The notes under the pieces were generated by a model. That model saw only the letters and a list, made by a program, of their open reading frames with translations. It searched no databases and had not been told where the DNA came from. DNA of 50,273 nt, from contig QIAP01000051.1 in NCBI GenBank assembly GCA_003225075.1, forward strand, positions 1 through 50,273, in the 5' to 3' direction. Below, piece after piece: positions 42,551-50,273 of this stretch (the stretch's first letter is position 1; each line of letters begins with the position of its first letter). Made by a program: the position numbers and the translations under genes. The stretch comes from Acidobacteriota bacterium (GTDB taxonomy: Bacteria; Acidobacteriota; Terriglobia; Terriglobales; Acidobacteriaceae).

Positions 42551-43311
42551 TGAGGGTCACGCTGCACCTTAACGTGATTATGTTTTCTACCCTGCCCAGC
42601 CCGTCTGAAGTGCGACCCGCAGATCATCCACTCTTGATCAGCTTTTCCGGTATTGATGGAGCTGGCAAGAGCACGCAAATAGAGGGCCTCCAGTCTCTGT
42701 TGTGTGAAGCCGGAATGTGCGTGGTTCGATTGCAGTTCTGGGATGACGTCGCCGTTCTAAAGCGTTTTCGCGAAGACGCCATGGTGAAGGTCTTCAAAGG
42801 GGAAAAAGGCATCGGCAGCCCGGAAAAACCGGTGCATCGCAATGACAAGAATGTGCGTCGCTGGTATCTCACCCTGGGACGCTGCGCGCTGTACCTTTGC
42901 GATGCAATCCGCCTTCGCTCAGTCGTCGCAAAATTGCGAAGGAGGGAACCTGACGCGATCATTTTTGACCGATACAGTTACGACGAACTGGCTACCCTTC
43001 GCCTCGACAGCAAGCTAGTACGACTTTACGCCTGGCTGTTGATGAAGTTGATCCCGCAACCCGACATTGCTTACGTGCTGGACGCCGAACCAGAAACTGC
43101 TCATCGGCGGAAACCTGAGTATCCGGTGGATTTTCTTTATCGCTACCGCCATGCCTATTTGTCGCTCGGTTCGCTGGCCCATATGGCGATTATCGACCCC
43201 GGCAATCCGGAAGAAGTTCAGCGCAACATTCGGGAACGGTTGCGGGCGAGCTGTCAGGAGCGGAAAAACGGGTCTGCGTTGTCTCGTCGAGTAAGCACCT
43301 TGGGAATTTGA
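42550..43311 (+). CDS. Thymidylate kinase-like P-loop kinase
   Basis: 253 residues with the P-loop FSGIDGAGKSTQIEGLQSLL and the later FDRYSYDELATLRLD block, as in thymidylate kinases, plus ARG-rich lid sequence between (RWYLTLGRC, KLRRREPDAI). The ATG overlaps the previous stop; an inner ATG at 42580 is an alternative start. It lies in a glycosyltransferase cluster, so phosphorylation of a nucleoside or of a lipid or sugar intermediate is possible; a housekeeping TMP kinase would usually lie elsewhere. Reaction not known. Confidence 0.78.
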   Translation: MRVTLHLNVIMFSTLPSPSEVRPADHPLLISFSGIDGAGKSTQIEGLQSLLCEAGMCVVRLQFWDDVAVLKRFREDAMVKVFKGEKGIGSPEKPVHRNDKNVRRWYLTLGRCALYLCDAIRLRSVVAKLRRREPDAIIFDRYSYDELATLRLDSKLVRLYAWLLMKLIPQPDIAYVLDAEPETAHRRKPEYPVDFLYRYRHAYLSLGSLAHMAIIDPGNPEEVQRNIRERLRASCQERKNGSALSRRVSTLGI

Positions 43312-43493
43312 ACTCTCCGTGATGTGTTCGCCTCCGCAAGGGAGCGGCTACGACCCTGTGTACCCCCGGCGGTTGACCGCCCGTTCCTTTGCCCCGGCTA
43401 CAGGACATACATTACCTGAGCCAGCCAACGGTTCTCTCCTGTTCTCCATCCAAAGAAAGCAACGAAATTTATGCCAGGGGATTGGGCTCCGAC

Positions 43494-44231
43494 ATGCAGG
43501 TAGTGAATTCGTTCCGAAAATTTGGCTTGGTGATTCCCACCTTGAATGAGGCGGGGAATATTCCGGTACTGCTCGATCGTATCCGCACTGCACTACTATC
43601 TTTGGATCTGGATTATGAGTTACTCGTCGTGGATGACGACAGCCGGGACGGAACCCAAGATGTCGTCCGCAAACATGCCGATGCTGATCCTAGAATCAGG
43701 CTGCTAGTCAGGCGCGGCCAGCGCGGTCTTGCAGGCGCCGTCATTCACGGTTGGCGTTATACCAACGCCGATCTTCTCGGCGTCATTGACGCCGACCTGC
43801 AACATCCTCCCGAGTTACTGCCGGACCTGATTGAAGGCGTTCGCGCTGGTCACGACATTGCTATCGCCAGCCGCTACGCCAACGGAAATTCTCCCGATGG
43901 TTGGAACGCGGCACGGCACGCCGTTTCGCGACTAGGGACGCTGGTGAGCATGCCCTTACAGAGGGCCGGGCGCCGTGTCAAAGATCCACTGTCCGGTTTT
44001 TTTGTGGTGAAACGCGAATGTCTTGAGGGTCTGAATTTACGACCCGCCGGATTCAAGATTCTGCTCGAGATTTTGGTGCGCGCCCGCATCAAGTCGGCGG
44101 TGGAAATGCCTTTCCAGTTTGGCCTGCGGCACGCAGGCAAGAGCAAAGCCGACGTGAAGGTGGCGCTGGATTATTTTTCGTTGCTTGGAAAGCTCTCCCG
44201 TGAAACGTTTTTCGGGCCGGGTCAGCGATGA
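43494..44231 (+). CDS. GT2 glycosyltransferase (dolichyl/undecaprenyl-phosphate mannosyltransferase-like)
   Basis: About 245 residues. The GT2 fold shows FGLVIPTLNEAGNIPVLLDR, ELLVVDDDSRDGTQDVVR, the DXD motif in LLGVIDADLQHPPELLPDLI, and the acceptor block ASRYANGNSPDGW with DPLSGFFVVKRECLEGL. This resembles dolichol-phosphate mannose synthases. I chose the ATG at 43494, where the fold begins; an in-frame ATG at 43389 has no better signal. Its stop overlaps the next gene start by 4 nt. It should charge a lipid carrier with one sugar for the GT4 enzyme or an exported glycan. Confidence 0.9.
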   Translation: MQVVNSFRKFGLVIPTLNEAGNIPVLLDRIRTALLSLDLDYELLVVDDDSRDGTQDVVRKHADADPRIRLLVRRGQRGLAGAVIHGWRYTNADLLGVIDADLQHPPELLPDLIEGVRAGHDIAIASRYANGNSPDGWNAARHAVSRLGTLVSMPLQRAGRRVKDPLSGFFVVKRECLEGLNLRPAGFKILLEILVRARIKSAVEMPFQFGLRHAGKSKADVKVALDYFSLLGKLSRETFFGPGQR

Positions 44232-45997
44232 AAATCTGTCTCGTAACGTCATTTCCGCCCAGCCGGCGCGGGTTAAATGAATACGGGTATCACATCGCTC
44301 GTGAACTTCAGAACAACCCTTTGTTAAGTCTGACGGTTCTGGCTGATGAGCTGCTATCTACAGAACCCGAACTTCCGGGATTTTCCGTCGTTCGCTGCTG
44401 GGACTTCAATCGAGTTACCAACCCGTTGTGTCTGCTCCGCGAAATTCGACAACTGCAGCCTGATGTGGTCTGGTTTAACGTGGGATTTGCCAGCTATGGG
44501 AATAAAGCGCTCCCCGCTTCCATCGGCCTCGCGGCCCCAGCTCTGATCAGTCTGGCTGGATTTCAAACTCATGTCACCTTGCATCAGCTCATGGACACCG
44601 TCGACCTAAAGGACGCTGGGGTCCATTTCCCCACACTTTACAAAGTGGCGGGAGCGCTAATCACTCGCGTCTTGCTGATGTCAGATTCTGTTTCCGTTTT
44701 GCTGCCGGCGTACCGTCGAATTCTCCGTGAAAAATATCGCTCCGAGCATGTGCACTTTCGCCCGCACGGAATCCTTTCCGGTCGTCCGGAATACCCCGAC
44801 TTTTCGCGGCGTGACCCATCGGCTCAGCGCGTGCTTGCCTTTGGTAAGTGGGGGACCTACAAGCGGCTGGAGCCGATGATTGAGGCTTTTCGGTCGGTTG
44901 CCCTGGAAATGCCGGGGGTACGCCTGGTGGTGGCAGGTGGAAATCATCCCAACACGCCGGGCTACGTGGAAGCGGTCGCCGAACGTTACCGCCATGATCC
45001 GCAAATCGAATTTACCGGCTATGTCCCAGAAGCGGCGATTGGCGATCTCTTCCGCAGCGCCAGCGTAACCGTGATGCCCTACTCGTCTTCGGCAGGATCC
45101 AGCGGAGTAGCGCACCTGGCGTGCCAGTACGGTGTTCCTATCATCGCATCCGACATTCGCGACTTCCGTCAGCTGGCAGAAGAGGAAGGACTCGCAATTG
45201 AATTTTACCGGGCCGGCGATAATGTTAGCCTGGCGACCATGCTGCTGCAGCTTCTGCAATCTCCCGAGCGGCAGCAAGCCATGGCTTTGCAGAATTTCTC
45301 CGTCGCCTTGCATATGACCATGCCGCGGGTCATTCGGGAATATCTTCGCTCATTTGATTTGCAGGAACGCATCGAACTTCTCCGGTCTCTTTCCCGAATA
45401 CGCCGATTGCCGCACTGGATGCCCATGCGCTCCACTGTCGGGGCTCTGATTTTACGGAACTGGACGGCCTGGCGTTCATGGCTGCCTTCGCCGCACATTC
45501 TTCAACAGGATCCTGACGATCTAGTGGACGGTCAGGCTGACGGTAGTGGCACTTTGCAGGCCTCCCGAGCTGCCGGTAACGATGAGGGCGAAAGTTCCGA
45601 CTGGCATCGTGAGCGTGGAATCCTGGCTGGCTTGCCTGACTTGTCCCCCTCCGCAAGAACTGAGCAGCAGCATCCCGCAGATGAGCAGGAACGACAGGAC
45701 GGGAAACATCATCTTCTTGCGGCGCTGCTGGCCGCACAACACGAACCCGGGGATGACCACCCCCAGAAAGCCAACGGACCGCAACAACTGTCGGCCCGGC
45801 AGCTCGTTCGTGTCTGGAACCGCGGCAACGGTAATGGACGAAATGGTGAGCACGGATCCGACGGCGCTGCTTCCGGGAACAACCGTAGCCGGGGAAAAGG
45901 AACAACCCAATCCCACAGGAAGACCAGAGCAGGAAAGCGCGATCGTGCCATTGAAGGGTATGGATTCGGGAGTAATCGTGATACCGGCGCTGCCTGA
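44228..45997 (+). CDS. GT4 glycosyltransferase with an antisense-derived C-terminal extension
   Basis: The first about 430 residues are a GT-B enzyme: ICLVTSFPPSRRGLNEYGYH, VLAFGKWGTYKRLEPMIEAF, RLVVAGGNHPNTPGYVEAV and the C-terminal SSAGSSGVAHLACQYGVPII. It is coupled to the GT2 gene by a 4-nt overlap. From about 45521 the frame runs on for 158 codons over the 3' end of the glycoside hydrolase on the other strand. That part (rich in Gly, Arg, Gln and Asp) has no homology I recognise. The catalytic domain ends near residue 430, so the original stop was probably lost. Confidence 0.85.
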   Translation: MKICLVTSFPPSRRGLNEYGYHIARELQNNPLLSLTVLADELLSTEPELPGFSVVRCWDFNRVTNPLCLLREIRQLQPDVVWFNVGFASYGNKALPASIGLAAPALISLAGFQTHVTLHQLMDTVDLKDAGVHFPTLYKVAGALITRVLLMSDSVSVLLPAYRRILREKYRSEHVHFRPHGILSGRPEYPDFSRRDPSAQRVLAFGKWGTYKRLEPMIEAFRSVALEMPGVRLVVAGGNHPNTPGYVEAVAERYRHDPQIEFTGYVPEAAIGDLFRSASVTVMPYSSSAGSSGVAHLACQYGVPIIASDIRDFRQLAEEEGLAIEFYRAGDNVSLATMLLQLLQSPERQQAMALQNFSVALHMTMPRVIREYLRSFDLQERIELLRSLSRIRRLPHWMPMRSTVGALILRNWTAWRSWLPSPHILQQDPDDLVDGQADGSGTLQASRAAGNDEGESSDWHRERGILAGLPDLSPSARTEQQHPADEQERQDGKHHLLAALLAAQHEPGDDHPQKANGPQQLSARQLVRVWNRGNGNGRNGEHGSDGAASGNNRSRGKGTTQSHRKTRAGKRDRAIEGYGFGSNRDTGAA

Positions 45998-47338
45998 CTG
46001 CCCCGATTTGATAGTGATTGCTGAAGGCGAGGCTGTAAGTGTCACCTTCAGCCCGGGCCCGCCCTGCACTGTATAGCGCACCGCCTGAGACATCTGATTC
46101 TTCAGTGTTGCTTTTCCTACAGCTTGCACGTATACGGTGTAGGCCCCTGCGGCCAGCGAGTAGCTGCCCAGGTTCAGGGAACGTGAGCCGGGTGCGTTGG
46201 TGTTTAGAGCCATTAAATTTTGGCCATCTCTACTTATATAGACCACATAGTGGTCAATCGTGTTTTCCTTTCCAGTAATGTTCCATTGCAGGACACTTCC
46301 AGAAAGACTTGCCGACAGAGAAACGCAATTATCGATTCCGGTTTCCAGTTCAGTGCCCTCTTGATAATCATTCCAGGTCACCAGTTGTAGCCCTCCCATT
46401 TGGTGGCCGGAATTGTAGATGCTGTTAATTTTGTCAAATGTCCCCAGCCAGGTTTGGCCGCACTGCTGGCTCATGATGCGGTGCATAGTCCAGGAGGCAA
46501 GGTTATCGTTGAATCCTTTATAGGCGCCGCCAATGGTTAGTTCTTGCGGCGCTGCTTCTCCAGCGGTGTAAAACTTCGTCAAGTAGCTATTCGCAAAATC
46601 GTTCGTAGTCGGCTCGACCCAGGCATAGCTTCCGCCACTCAGGGCGTGCCTAAAACCTTCCGAGTGCTGGAAAATATACAGGGGTGTTCCACCCACGGCT
46701 GCATTGACGGCGTTCCAGTCGAGGCTGAAGTGCAAATCCAGATCGAAGTTGGTGATAACCGGTTTCCCATTGATTCGCATGTAGGCGGGAGAGGGGAAGT
46801 ACGTATCCTGGACGTACTGGATCTGCTTGATGAGGGCCTGTTGTGGATTACATCCCGAGCACGAATTCCACTGCAGTGCCCCCTTATCCACCATGATGGC
46901 GAATGTAAAACCGGGGTGGCTCTCCGCCTCTGCCATGACCAGCTTTGCCACGGCATCCTCAAAATTCCCCGGGCCATACCAGTCCATGATCACACCGTCG
47001 ATTCCGCGGCTGATCATGTCCTCGATTTGGCGATGGACTTGTGCGGGATCGTTGGACTTGTAGCCGACGTTCATCGGGCTCGGTCCACCAAACCAAAGCA
47101 TGAGATGGGCGTAGATCTTCGTGGTGGCGCCTGGATACAGAAGCGTGTGGATATCCAGTTTGCTGATACTTGAAGCGCCGATGTCGCCGTTGGATTGCGC
47201 CTGAAAAGAATTAGCGGCGCTGGTGTTGTTCGAAGTCTCCGCGATCAGCGTGGTCGTAGGAGTAATGGTGAGCGTTCCTGCGAAGCCCGCAGGCAATCCC
47301 AAACACAACAAGGCAAAAGAAAGCAGGCACTGACGCAT
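45521..47338 (-). CDS. Secreted glycoside hydrolase, GH71/GH99-like, with Ig-like tail
   Basis: 605 residues. Signal peptide MRQCLLSFALLCLGLPAGFA; catalytic region about 55-370 with KIYAHLMLWFGGPSPMNVGY, GIDGVIMDWYGPGNFED, VMAEAESHPGFTFAIMVDKG, MRINGKPVITNFDLDL and LVTWNDYQEGTELETGID. This fits the GH71 (alpha-1,3-glucanase) or GH99-like clan. A beta-sandwich region (about 375-450), an Ig-like domain with ALSCSGLPVGLGCSFSPATV, then a membrane helix and a Cys/Gly-rich tail follow, an architecture common in Acidobacteriota. The ATG at 47338 is preferred (GAGGTG upstream); the ORF opens at 47440. The 3' end overlaps the GT4 frame by 477 bp. Confidence 0.82.
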   Translation of the reverse strand: MRQCLLSFALLCLGLPAGFAGTLTITPTTTLIAETSNNTSAANSFQAQSNGDIGASSISKLDIHTLLYPGATTKIYAHLMLWFGGPSPMNVGYKSNDPAQVHRQIEDMISRGIDGVIMDWYGPGNFEDAVAKLVMAEAESHPGFTFAIMVDKGALQWNSCSGCNPQQALIKQIQYVQDTYFPSPAYMRINGKPVITNFDLDLHFSLDWNAVNAAVGGTPLYIFQHSEGFRHALSGGSYAWVEPTTNDFANSYLTKFYTAGEAAPQELTIGGAYKGFNDNLASWTMHRIMSQQCGQTWLGTFDKINSIYNSGHQMGGLQLVTWNDYQEGTELETGIDNCVSLSASLSGSVLQWNITGKENTIDHYVVYISRDGQNLMALNTNAPGSRSLNLGSYSLAAGAYTVYVQAVGKATLKNQMSQAVRYTVQGGPGLKVTLTASPSAITIKSGQSGSAGITITPESIPFNGTIALSCSGLPVGLGCSFSPATVVPGSSAVGSVLTISSITVAAVPDTNELPGRQLLRSVGFLGVVIPGFVLCGQQRRKKMMFPVLSFLLICGMLLLSSCGGGQVRQASQDSTLTMPVGTFALIVTGSSGGLQSATTVSLTVH

Positions 47339-47564
47339 GCACACCTCGAGAACGAGGGGGCAGAATGCGGAGGGTTCCACCCCGTTAACGCGCCGGCTTG
47401 AAACGGGTGCGGGCGGTACCGCACTATCGATTGCCGGCACTTCACTGTTTTTCTCGTTGGGCCGATACTAACGTCAGGTCTGACTTCGACCATGGTCACT
47501 TTGGTGAGTGGACTTTTGAGTAGTCCGAGTTCATGTCACTCCCGCGTTGCTTTTGACCAGTCGG

Positions 47565-48302
47565 TCAGAAGCATTTGAAGTCGGGAGTCGTCGTGCCGCT
47601 CTTTATCTGGTTGAACACGCTCTTCTGCTGCTGCTGGTAGACGCCCTTTATTAATGCATAATGGATCCACTGAACCAGCCCATAGCGTTGGCTCAGGTAG
47701 TACTCTTCCTTGTCCCCGCAGTTACCGTAGTTACTGTCGCAGTTATAGCGATAGCTCACTACCAGAGTCTTCATGTTGTTGGGAAGATTTCCCCCCAGCG
47801 AAAGATAGTAAGGACCCCAGACTTGGTTATTCGCAGTCTTCAGAGTGTGGTCCGTGTGGTGGTTGCAATCTGTGTAGATTTGATACGCGGTGTTGGCGAC
47901 TTTGATAGTTGACCCGGGAAACCCGGCCGTCGCACACCTGTGTGTTAGCGGCATGTTGGTGTCATAGGTGGACTTCTTATAGCTGCTAGGATTGCTCCAG
48001 GCATATTCCGTGATCCACAAGTAAATGTTGTTGTTGTCATACAGCTGAATATCCCAGGGATACCCGGTGCCGCTCTTGGTCCAATAAAATTTGGTAGACC
48101 ACATGTCCGTGTAGAGGGGATTTGCGGTCCCTGCCATGTATTTCGACCCTCGCAGATCGGAATCCATGGTCATCCAGTCCAGCATGTCGTACTGGCCAGA
48201 CGGGCAGCTGATCGTGCTTTCGGCGTGAGCCGGCGTTACATTTTGGAAGAGTCCAAGCCACATTAGTACCGCACTTGTTAACAGATATGTACGTAATTTC
48301 AT
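47565..48302 (-). CDS. Secreted protein of unknown function
   Basis: 245 residues: signal peptide to about 27 (YLLTSAVLMWLGLFQNVTP), then a mature part rich in Tyr, Trp, Asn and Cys (CPSGQYDMLDWMTMDSDLRG, WSTKFYWTKSGTGYPWDIQL, TDCNHHTDHTLKTANNQVWG, YNCDSNYGNCGDKEEYYLSQ). Six Cys in the mature part may pair. I recognise no family; the composition suggests an extracellular carbohydrate-related or structural protein. It lies 226 bp upstream of the hydrolase gene on the same strand, so co-expression is possible. Function unknown. Confidence 0.75.
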   Translation of the reverse strand: MKLRTYLLTSAVLMWLGLFQNVTPAHAESTISCPSGQYDMLDWMTMDSDLRGSKYMAGTANPLYTDMWSTKFYWTKSGTGYPWDIQLYDNNNIYLWITEYAWSNPSSYKKSTYDTNMPLTHRCATAGFPGSTIKVANTAYQIYTDCNHHTDHTLKTANNQVWGPYYLSLGGNLPNNMKTLVVSYRYNCDSNYGNCGDKEEYYLSQRYGLVQWIHYALIKGVYQQQQKSVFNQIKSGTTTPDFKCF

Positions 48303-48365
48303 TATTCAAAAACCTCGTAGAATTCGCCCTCCTGCGCTCCTCGACGGGAGACACACATAGAGTGA

Positions 48366-48384
48366 AGGACTGCCAGGCAGTCCT
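48366..48384. promoter_or_regulatory. 19-bp palindrome, candidate operator or hairpin
   Basis: AGGACTGCC-A-GGCAGTCCT is a perfect dyad with a one-base centre. It lies 64 bp upstream of the unknown secreted gene (minus) and 320 bp upstream of the broken phosphoesterase (plus). The remainder of 48303-48703 holds nothing else I can name. Confidence 0.35.
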
Positions 48385-48703
48385 CTTCCAAAACAGGGTT
48401 GTGGGCTTAAGTTGCTGGAGTGTACGTATTTTGCGGTGTCGCCACAATCAGCCGAACACCTTAAAAATGTGGAAAAAGAAGGCCTTTTCAGCGGCCATTG
48501 TCACAAAACGTGCCAAATAAGGCGCTCCAGCCCTATTTCTTAACTAGTAAAATATGGAATTCAATATATTGTGGCTTCAAAGGGTGCACTCCGTTCCCCC
48601 CACCGACCCGGCTTGTCACTAGATTCCCGCCCACCTATCCAACGCGAACCGCGCTGTTCGTCATCTCAGGGGCGCGCAGGAGATCGCCCGACAGGAGGCG
48701 GAA

Positions 48704-50144
48704 GTGCAAATGAAGCCTGGGTGGAAGTTGCTATCTGTATCGACGATCTTGGCCTTGTCGGTCGCCCTGACGGGATGTCAGCGACTAGGAACCACTAACA
48801 ACAGTCAATCCAACGCGACTCCGCCTCCACCACCGCCGATATCAAATCCGCAGGGCCTGCAAAAACTAAATCACATTATCTTCATGGCTCAGGAGAACCG
48901 TTCTTTCGACAATTATTTCGGCCAACTCAGTGCTTACTGGAACGCCAATGGTATTCCGCAGCAGCCCCTCGATGGCCTGCCAGCGAATGCTTCGAATCCC
49001 GCTGCGAGCGGCTCCGCCACCGTTAGGCCGTTTCACTAGGCCACGGCTTGCGTGCAGAACACCACACCAACCTGGGCTGAAAGCCATAAAGACTGGAATC
49101 TCTTGAATCCCACCAGCACGACCCCCAAACTCGATGGATTCGTCGCTGAAGCCGCGCACTATGCGCAGAAACCCCCGCCGACCGATGGCATTGTCTTCGA
49201 TCGCGCCGGCATTCGCGCGATGGGCTGTTACGACGGCAACGATCTGAATTACTACTATTTCATGGTCTCAAAATTTGCCACGTCCGATCGTTGGTTTTCG
49301 CCCGTCATGACTCGCACCGAACCCAATCGCCTTTATCTGCTGGCCGGCACTTCGGCCGGCCATGCCTACCCTCTCGAAGACAACGGATTGACCTCACCTG
49401 ATTCCAACCTGCATCCCACAATTTTTCAGTCGCTCGACAAGGCTGGCATCTCGTGGAGGATCTACGAAACGGACCCCGGAACCTCCTATATCTACAAATT
49501 TCAGCCCTACGCCGACCAGCACACCGCCAATATCGTGCCTGCTTCCCGGTTCGCCACCGAGGCGCAGAATGGCACCCTGCCCACCGTTGCATTGATTGAG
49601 AGCAGTGGTCTTTCGCGACTGGACGAGCATCCCCGGAACAACTACAGACCGGCGCCAATTACGTTGCCGGTCTGATCAACGCTCTCATGACCAGTCCGTC
49701 ATGGAACGATTCGGCTTTCATCCTCACTTTTGATGAGGGTGGAGGCTTGTATGACCACGTTCCACCGGTGCCGGCCGTCCAACCCGGACTGGATCCCGCC
49801 CTCTGACATTCCGCCGGGGGGAATCTGCAGCGGAGTTTCAGGAGGTATCTGCGACTTCAACTACACTGGGTACCGGGTCCCGCTGCTTGTGGTTTCACCG
49901 TTTACCAACAAAGAATTTCGTGTCCCATACCGTCGCAGACTACACCGCCATCCTCAAGTTGATCGAGACGCGGTTTAAGCTGGCCAATCTCTCCAAGCGC
50001 GCCGCCGCTCAAGTGGATATGTCTGAGTTCTTCGACTTCACCAACCCGCCCTGGATGACGCCTCCCTCATCGCCACTGCAGGACACCACCAAGCTTTGCA
50101 ACTATCCCTGCAATAAGTGCAGGAACGCTACAACGACCGGGTAG
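48704..50144 (+). pseudogene. Phosphoesterase (phospholipase C-like), degraded
   Basis: A secreted phosphoesterase of the family that includes phospholipase C and acid phosphatases. Start: GTG at 48704 or ATG at 48710, preceded by AGGAGG, then a lipoprotein signal ending VALTGC. Recognisable family blocks: HIIFMAQENRSFDNYFGQL, FDRAGIRAMGCYDGNDLNYY, LTFDEGGGLYDHVPP and the end VSHTVADYTAILKLIETRF. The frame is broken by a TAG at 49037-49039 where the family has a codon such as Leu, by a one-base loss near 49640, and by frame changes near 49790-49805 and near 49910. Coding similarity stays strong across the breaks, so decay is recent or the errors are in the sequence near this end. Confidence 0.85.
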
Positions 50145-50273
50145 CTAACCACGGATTCAGATCAGCTTCGGCAATCAGTCCTGCCCGGCAACTTGTGGAT
50201 GCGGCTCAATGGGAATCGAGTGGAAGTTGTGTTTAGGGTTTGGAAGCGGTGGTGTTGACTGTGATGTTCTGCG
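50145..50273. other. Window end, no feature seen
   Basis: After the phosphoesterase remnant I find no gene, RNA or repeat in the last 129 bp. Confidence 0.5.

Overview
This 50.3 kb window looks like chromosomal DNA of a free-living, Gram-negative-type (diderm) member of the Acidobacteriota, probably class Terriglobia. That placement is inference. It rests on an RND efflux pair, an OmpA-family envelope protein, many secreted proteins of acidobacterial style (BON, SYLF, PEGA and glycine-zipper proteins, Ig-like tails on a glycoside hydrolase), a non-canonical succinate dehydrogenase, and a large trehalose/alpha-glucan operon. I see no phage, insertion sequence, CRISPR array or rRNA operon.

Layout. 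1-7.1 kb: a threonine aldolase cut by the window edge (minus), an RND adaptor and pump, a secreted aldose 1-epimerase, and a stand-alone receiver protein. 7.3-10.2 kb: BON and OmpA-family envelope proteins, with two parS-like 16-mers on either side of the OmpA gene and a selenocysteine tRNA gene (selC, minus). 10.5-16.3 kb: small stress and metabolic genes (YciI-like, monooxygenase-like, a 50-residue metallothionein, a 1-Cys peroxiredoxin, PhzF-like), a receiver protein, an orphan ABC ATPase, a divergent tryptophan 2,3-dioxygenase, then tRNA-Gly(GCC) and tRNA-Cys(GCA). 17.1-19.2 kb: a succinate dehydrogenase locus in which the end of the membrane-anchor gene and about three quarters of the flavoprotein gene are missing; sdhB and a TPR gene follow intact.

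19.2-32.0 kb (minus): a PEGA-domain secreted protein, then a six-gene operon transcribed from 32.0 to 20.3 kb. It encodes a membrane-anchored sensor-HAMP-OtsA fusion, a DUF5752-like protein, TreT, TreZ, a GH57/DUF3536 protein and TreY. Three routes to trehalose (OtsA, TreT, TreYZ) are therefore under shared control. 32.3-38.7 kb: secreted glycine-zipper and SYLF proteins, a sortase coupled to its probable LPQTG-anchored mucin-like substrate, a NarL-type response regulator, a ferritin-like DUF892 protein and a small secreted protein.

38.8-45.5 kb: a one-finger C2H2 protein, then a plus-strand set that looks like surface-polysaccharide synthesis with its regulators: ECF sigma factor, nucleotidyltransferase-like/left-handed beta-helix protein, STAS protein, Pro/Gln-rich membrane protein, thymidylate-kinase-like P-loop kinase, GT2 and GT4 glycosyltransferases. 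45.5-50.1 kb: a secreted GH71/GH99-like hydrolase that overlaps the GT4 frame tail to tail by 477 bp, a secreted protein of unknown function, and a phosphoesterase (phospholipase C-like) gene broken by one stop and three frame changes.

The strongest items for follow-up are the sensor-HAMP-OtsA fusion and its operon, the sortase/LPQTG pair in a diderm background, selC, the paired parS-like sites, and the sdhC/sdhA deletion junction.
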